From Lactarius indigo (Eukaryota; Basidiomycota; Agaricomycetes; Russulales; Russulaceae), in the NCBI GenBank assembly GCA_025766275.1, contig JAFKAC010000031.1, positions 186,001-250,000 of the forward strand: a DNA stretch of 64,000 bases, given 5' to 3'. Every line of letters begins with the position of its first letter. Within the stretch, counting starts at the first letter, position 1. The notes beneath the pieces are model-generated. The model made no database searches and was not told the DNA's origin. It was given only the letters and a program-made list of their open reading frames with translations. Position numbers and translations under genes: made by a program. Positions 61,609 to 64,000 of this stretch are shown here, piece by piece.

Positions 61609-63418
61609 TCATATATTTGTCCCGAACAAATAACGTGGCGGTACGAATATGGTAATATTCTCAACGACATACTCGGAGTCTGCATACCCAAGCAACCGCT
61701 CAAGCTGGGCGCTGTAGAAATCATTACATCGTAAGCAAAGGATAGGGACCTTACACACAACGGGACAGACATACCTGTTCAGCCCCTTCACCTTCTCGAT
61801 CTGTACGGAGTTGTAGTTCGCCAATCCTCGCCCCACCTCCTCTACCTCCCATTGGTCCTCATCTATCACGTCTTTCTCTGCCACCACAACGGAGTCCACG
61901 GAGTCTCCGTGATCCGGAAGGGTCCCATCCGTTCCATCGGACTCCGCGCCCTGCCGCGGTGATACCGTGGTCGCACGTGGTGTACCCGGCCGAGTTGGCG
62001 CAAGCCCGCGGACATACTCCTCACGTGCCGCTTCTACGTCTCGAGTGTCTGCGCCGGCAGCTCCCTTACGCACCAACACGCGAACGGCCTGCCCTGACGC
62101 AAACGCTCCATCGGACGCTCAGGACCCCTGCCGCCAAGAGGACGCCCACCCGACTCCCGGCGCGAAAGCACGCTGTGCGCACCTGGATCGATCACGACGC
62201 CACCTGCAGGCGTAAGCGTGTGCCTGGTCCATGCTTTCAGGTCTCGCAGTGGCGTCGCGGACGGCGTAAATAGCGTGTGCGGCGGTCGTGGCCCACCGCC
62301 GCCGGAGCTCGGACCTAAAGCCATGCCGTGGTATTCCAGAATCGAAAAGAGAGAAGGTGGGTTGCGACTCGAGGTGATGATCGTCGTCACGCCGGCGGCG
62401 GTAGCGATCTCGGCCGCGATGAGTTTTGTTTCCATCCCACCTGTTCCTAAGCTCGAGCCGAGGGTCGCCGTGCTCACTGTAGCCAATGATCGTGATCAGC
62501 GTATGTGGACGAGAGGACATGTAAATGGCGTTGGGTTACCTTGTGTACGAATCGCGGCGGTCGACTCTACGATTTCGATCAGCCGCGCCGAGGTATCTTT
62601 CCGGGGGTTGGCAGTGTACAGTCCGTCCACGTCCGTGAGGAGGAAGAGATAGTCCGCGTGGATCATCGAAGAGGTGATTGCCGAAAGTGTATCGTTATCA
62701 CCGAATTTTATTTCCTGGAACAATTATTAGGCATGCGTCCGAAAGGACGGACAGAATGAGATACCTACGCTGACAGAGACGGTGTCATTTTCATTCACTA
62801 TCGGCACCACGCCCATGGAAAGTAGTTCTTTGAATGTGTTCACGGCATTGAGATACCTCGTGCGCTGGGAAAGAGGTTGGTCAATGCGAATGGCCAAAGA
62901 TAGTCAAAGCGGTAAACGCACGTCCGAAATGTCTCCACGAGTTAGAAGCACCTGAGCGATGGGTTGACCCAGCTGGCCAAACAGATTGTCCCATAACGCA
63001 ATCAGTCTGCCCTGCCCAATCGCAGCCAACGCCTACGTGAAGGGTCAATAAAAATATATTTTTTTGGCTTTTGTTTTGACTTGCCTGTTTTCCGGAAAGA
63101 CTTTTTGGGCGCGCTGGCATCGCCATACGCTGCAGGCCGACGCCTATCGCGCCGGAACTGACGAGCACGACTTTAGTGCCCCGCAGCGCGTAGACGTACG
63201 ACGGTTTCGACGATCGCAGAGAGCGTTGATAGGAGCGGCTGGTGCGTCGTCTCGTGAACGATCGAGGACGTTCCTGTGCCGCCGTGGCGTGCGCGTTACG
63301 CAAAGAGGGGAGAGGGGGAAAGGGACGTGTCAATGCCATGCCGTGCGAGCCGTTGGAGGAAGAGGGGCGGATTCACACCGAGTTTGACTACTATGATGAG
63401 AGGCTTTGTGCGGACCAT
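61609..63418 (-). CDS. PRO1: Glutamate 5-kinase, seven exons, three 1-base breaks
   Basis: First step of proline synthesis (glutamate to gamma-glutamyl phosphate); cytosolic. Starts [14 protein letters not shown] at 63418. Motifs of the amino-acid-kinase domain: [94 protein letters not shown]-terminal PUA domain follows ([44 protein letters not shown]). Intron 2 (63084-63033) uses a GC donor (GCAAGT); the others are GT-AG. The frame needs one base skipped at about 63175 and two more at about 62112 and 62135, all extra bases. An acidic insert of about 70 residues lies in the PUA part. The neighbour downstream is PRPP synthetase. Confidence 0.92.
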
Positions 63419-64000
63419 GGTGATGGTCTTCGTGAGTAAGCGTGGGCGCGGTCTCGGTGGAGGAAGAAGGGAGCGATGTCTGGCGGAGCAGTCGAATTGC
63501 CTATCCTGGATTGGTCATACACCATCGCGACGAGCGAACCAACTTCAACTTGAACTCGATAAGTGCGACAAACAGCAAAGTATTGTTCCGTTGGCCTCGT
63601 GGGTGATGTATGCGCCAGCTGTCGCTACAAAACTTAGCTGCACTAGATGCATGCACCTTTTGACGACTCACTCAATATTAATTACTTAATCCTATGTAGT
63701 TTTCAACTGCGTCCTACTGCACCACACGTACGGAGACTCTATGTTTGGTCCAGTCGACACCGGTGTGTTCCACGATCAACGTAAAGTTCCTGCTGACGGT
63801 GATAGCGTTTTATGGCGTTTAAGTCAGTAAACCTCTAGGCAGCCATGCTCTGACTCATTTACGGCGGGACACTTCCTTACCACCTCATTTTAGTTGTCTC
63901 GACTGCAACGTTGAACGTTGACGTTGAGTAGACCTGGACGTTTTTTTTTCTCGATCTCGTAGTTCAGACAAGAGTTCAGATCTTCAGACCTGATTCACAT
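63419..64000. other. Upstream region of PRO1, no gene seen
   Basis: No supported gene. It should contain the PRO1 promoter. Confidence 0.5.

Noticed and set aside
1..64000. tRNA, rRNA, CRISPR or prokaryote-type operon signals
   Set aside because: None recognised. Gene structure is eukaryotic throughout, and repeats are transposon ends, tandem gene copies or simple repeats.

Overview
This is nuclear DNA of a filamentous basidiomycete, almost certainly an agaric-type mushroom (Agaricomycetes). The evidence is many short GT-AG introns of about 45-75 nt, two class I hydrophobin genes, agaric-type F-box and DUF6699 proteins, a chromodomain Ty3/gypsy retrotransposon and a fungal Helitron. No rRNA, tRNA or CRISPR array was recognised.

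Layout. 1-3822 is the 3' part of a Ty3/gypsy chromovirus (end of reverse transcriptase, RNase H, integrase, chromodomain, polypurine tract, LTR). 3845-4487 is a non-autonomous element with 21-bp terminal inverted repeats and TA target duplications. 5393-5770 (-) is a hydrophobin gene; 5.9-11.6 kb is gene-poor apart from one multi-exon gene of unknown family (9.3-10.3 kb, -). From 11.6 to 39.6 kb three head-to-tail copies of one very large ankyrin-repeat gene lie on the minus strand (A 11606-17597, broken; B 18547-24545, open; C 25195-39599, open). Its N-terminus carries a nucleotidyltransferase-like signature. Copy C is interrupted inside an intron by a structurally complete 8,477-bp Helitron (26050-34526: 5' TC, 3' hairpin plus CTAG, inserted between A and T). 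The Helitron encodes a Rep-helicase and three tandem, related three-exon accessory genes whose middle exon is exactly 84 nt in each.

The right side holds housekeeping genes between gene-poor stretches: a syntaxin-18/Ufe1 SNARE (+), a second hydrophobin (-), a calcipressin (-), a CCDC124-like ribosome-associated protein (-), two DUF6699 genes (+), an F-box gene (+), and a close pair of metabolic genes on the minus strand, PRPP synthetase and glutamate 5-kinase.

Six conserved genes (UFE1, hydrophobin 2, calcipressin, CCDC124, PRPP synthetase, PRO1) are broken only by single-base insertions. For five of them, removing those bases gives exon sums divisible by three. This looks like insertion-type sequence error, although decay of a duplicated segment cannot be excluded. 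The main leads are the nested Helitron with its triplicated accessory genes, and the triplicated nucleotidyltransferase-like ankyrin gene.
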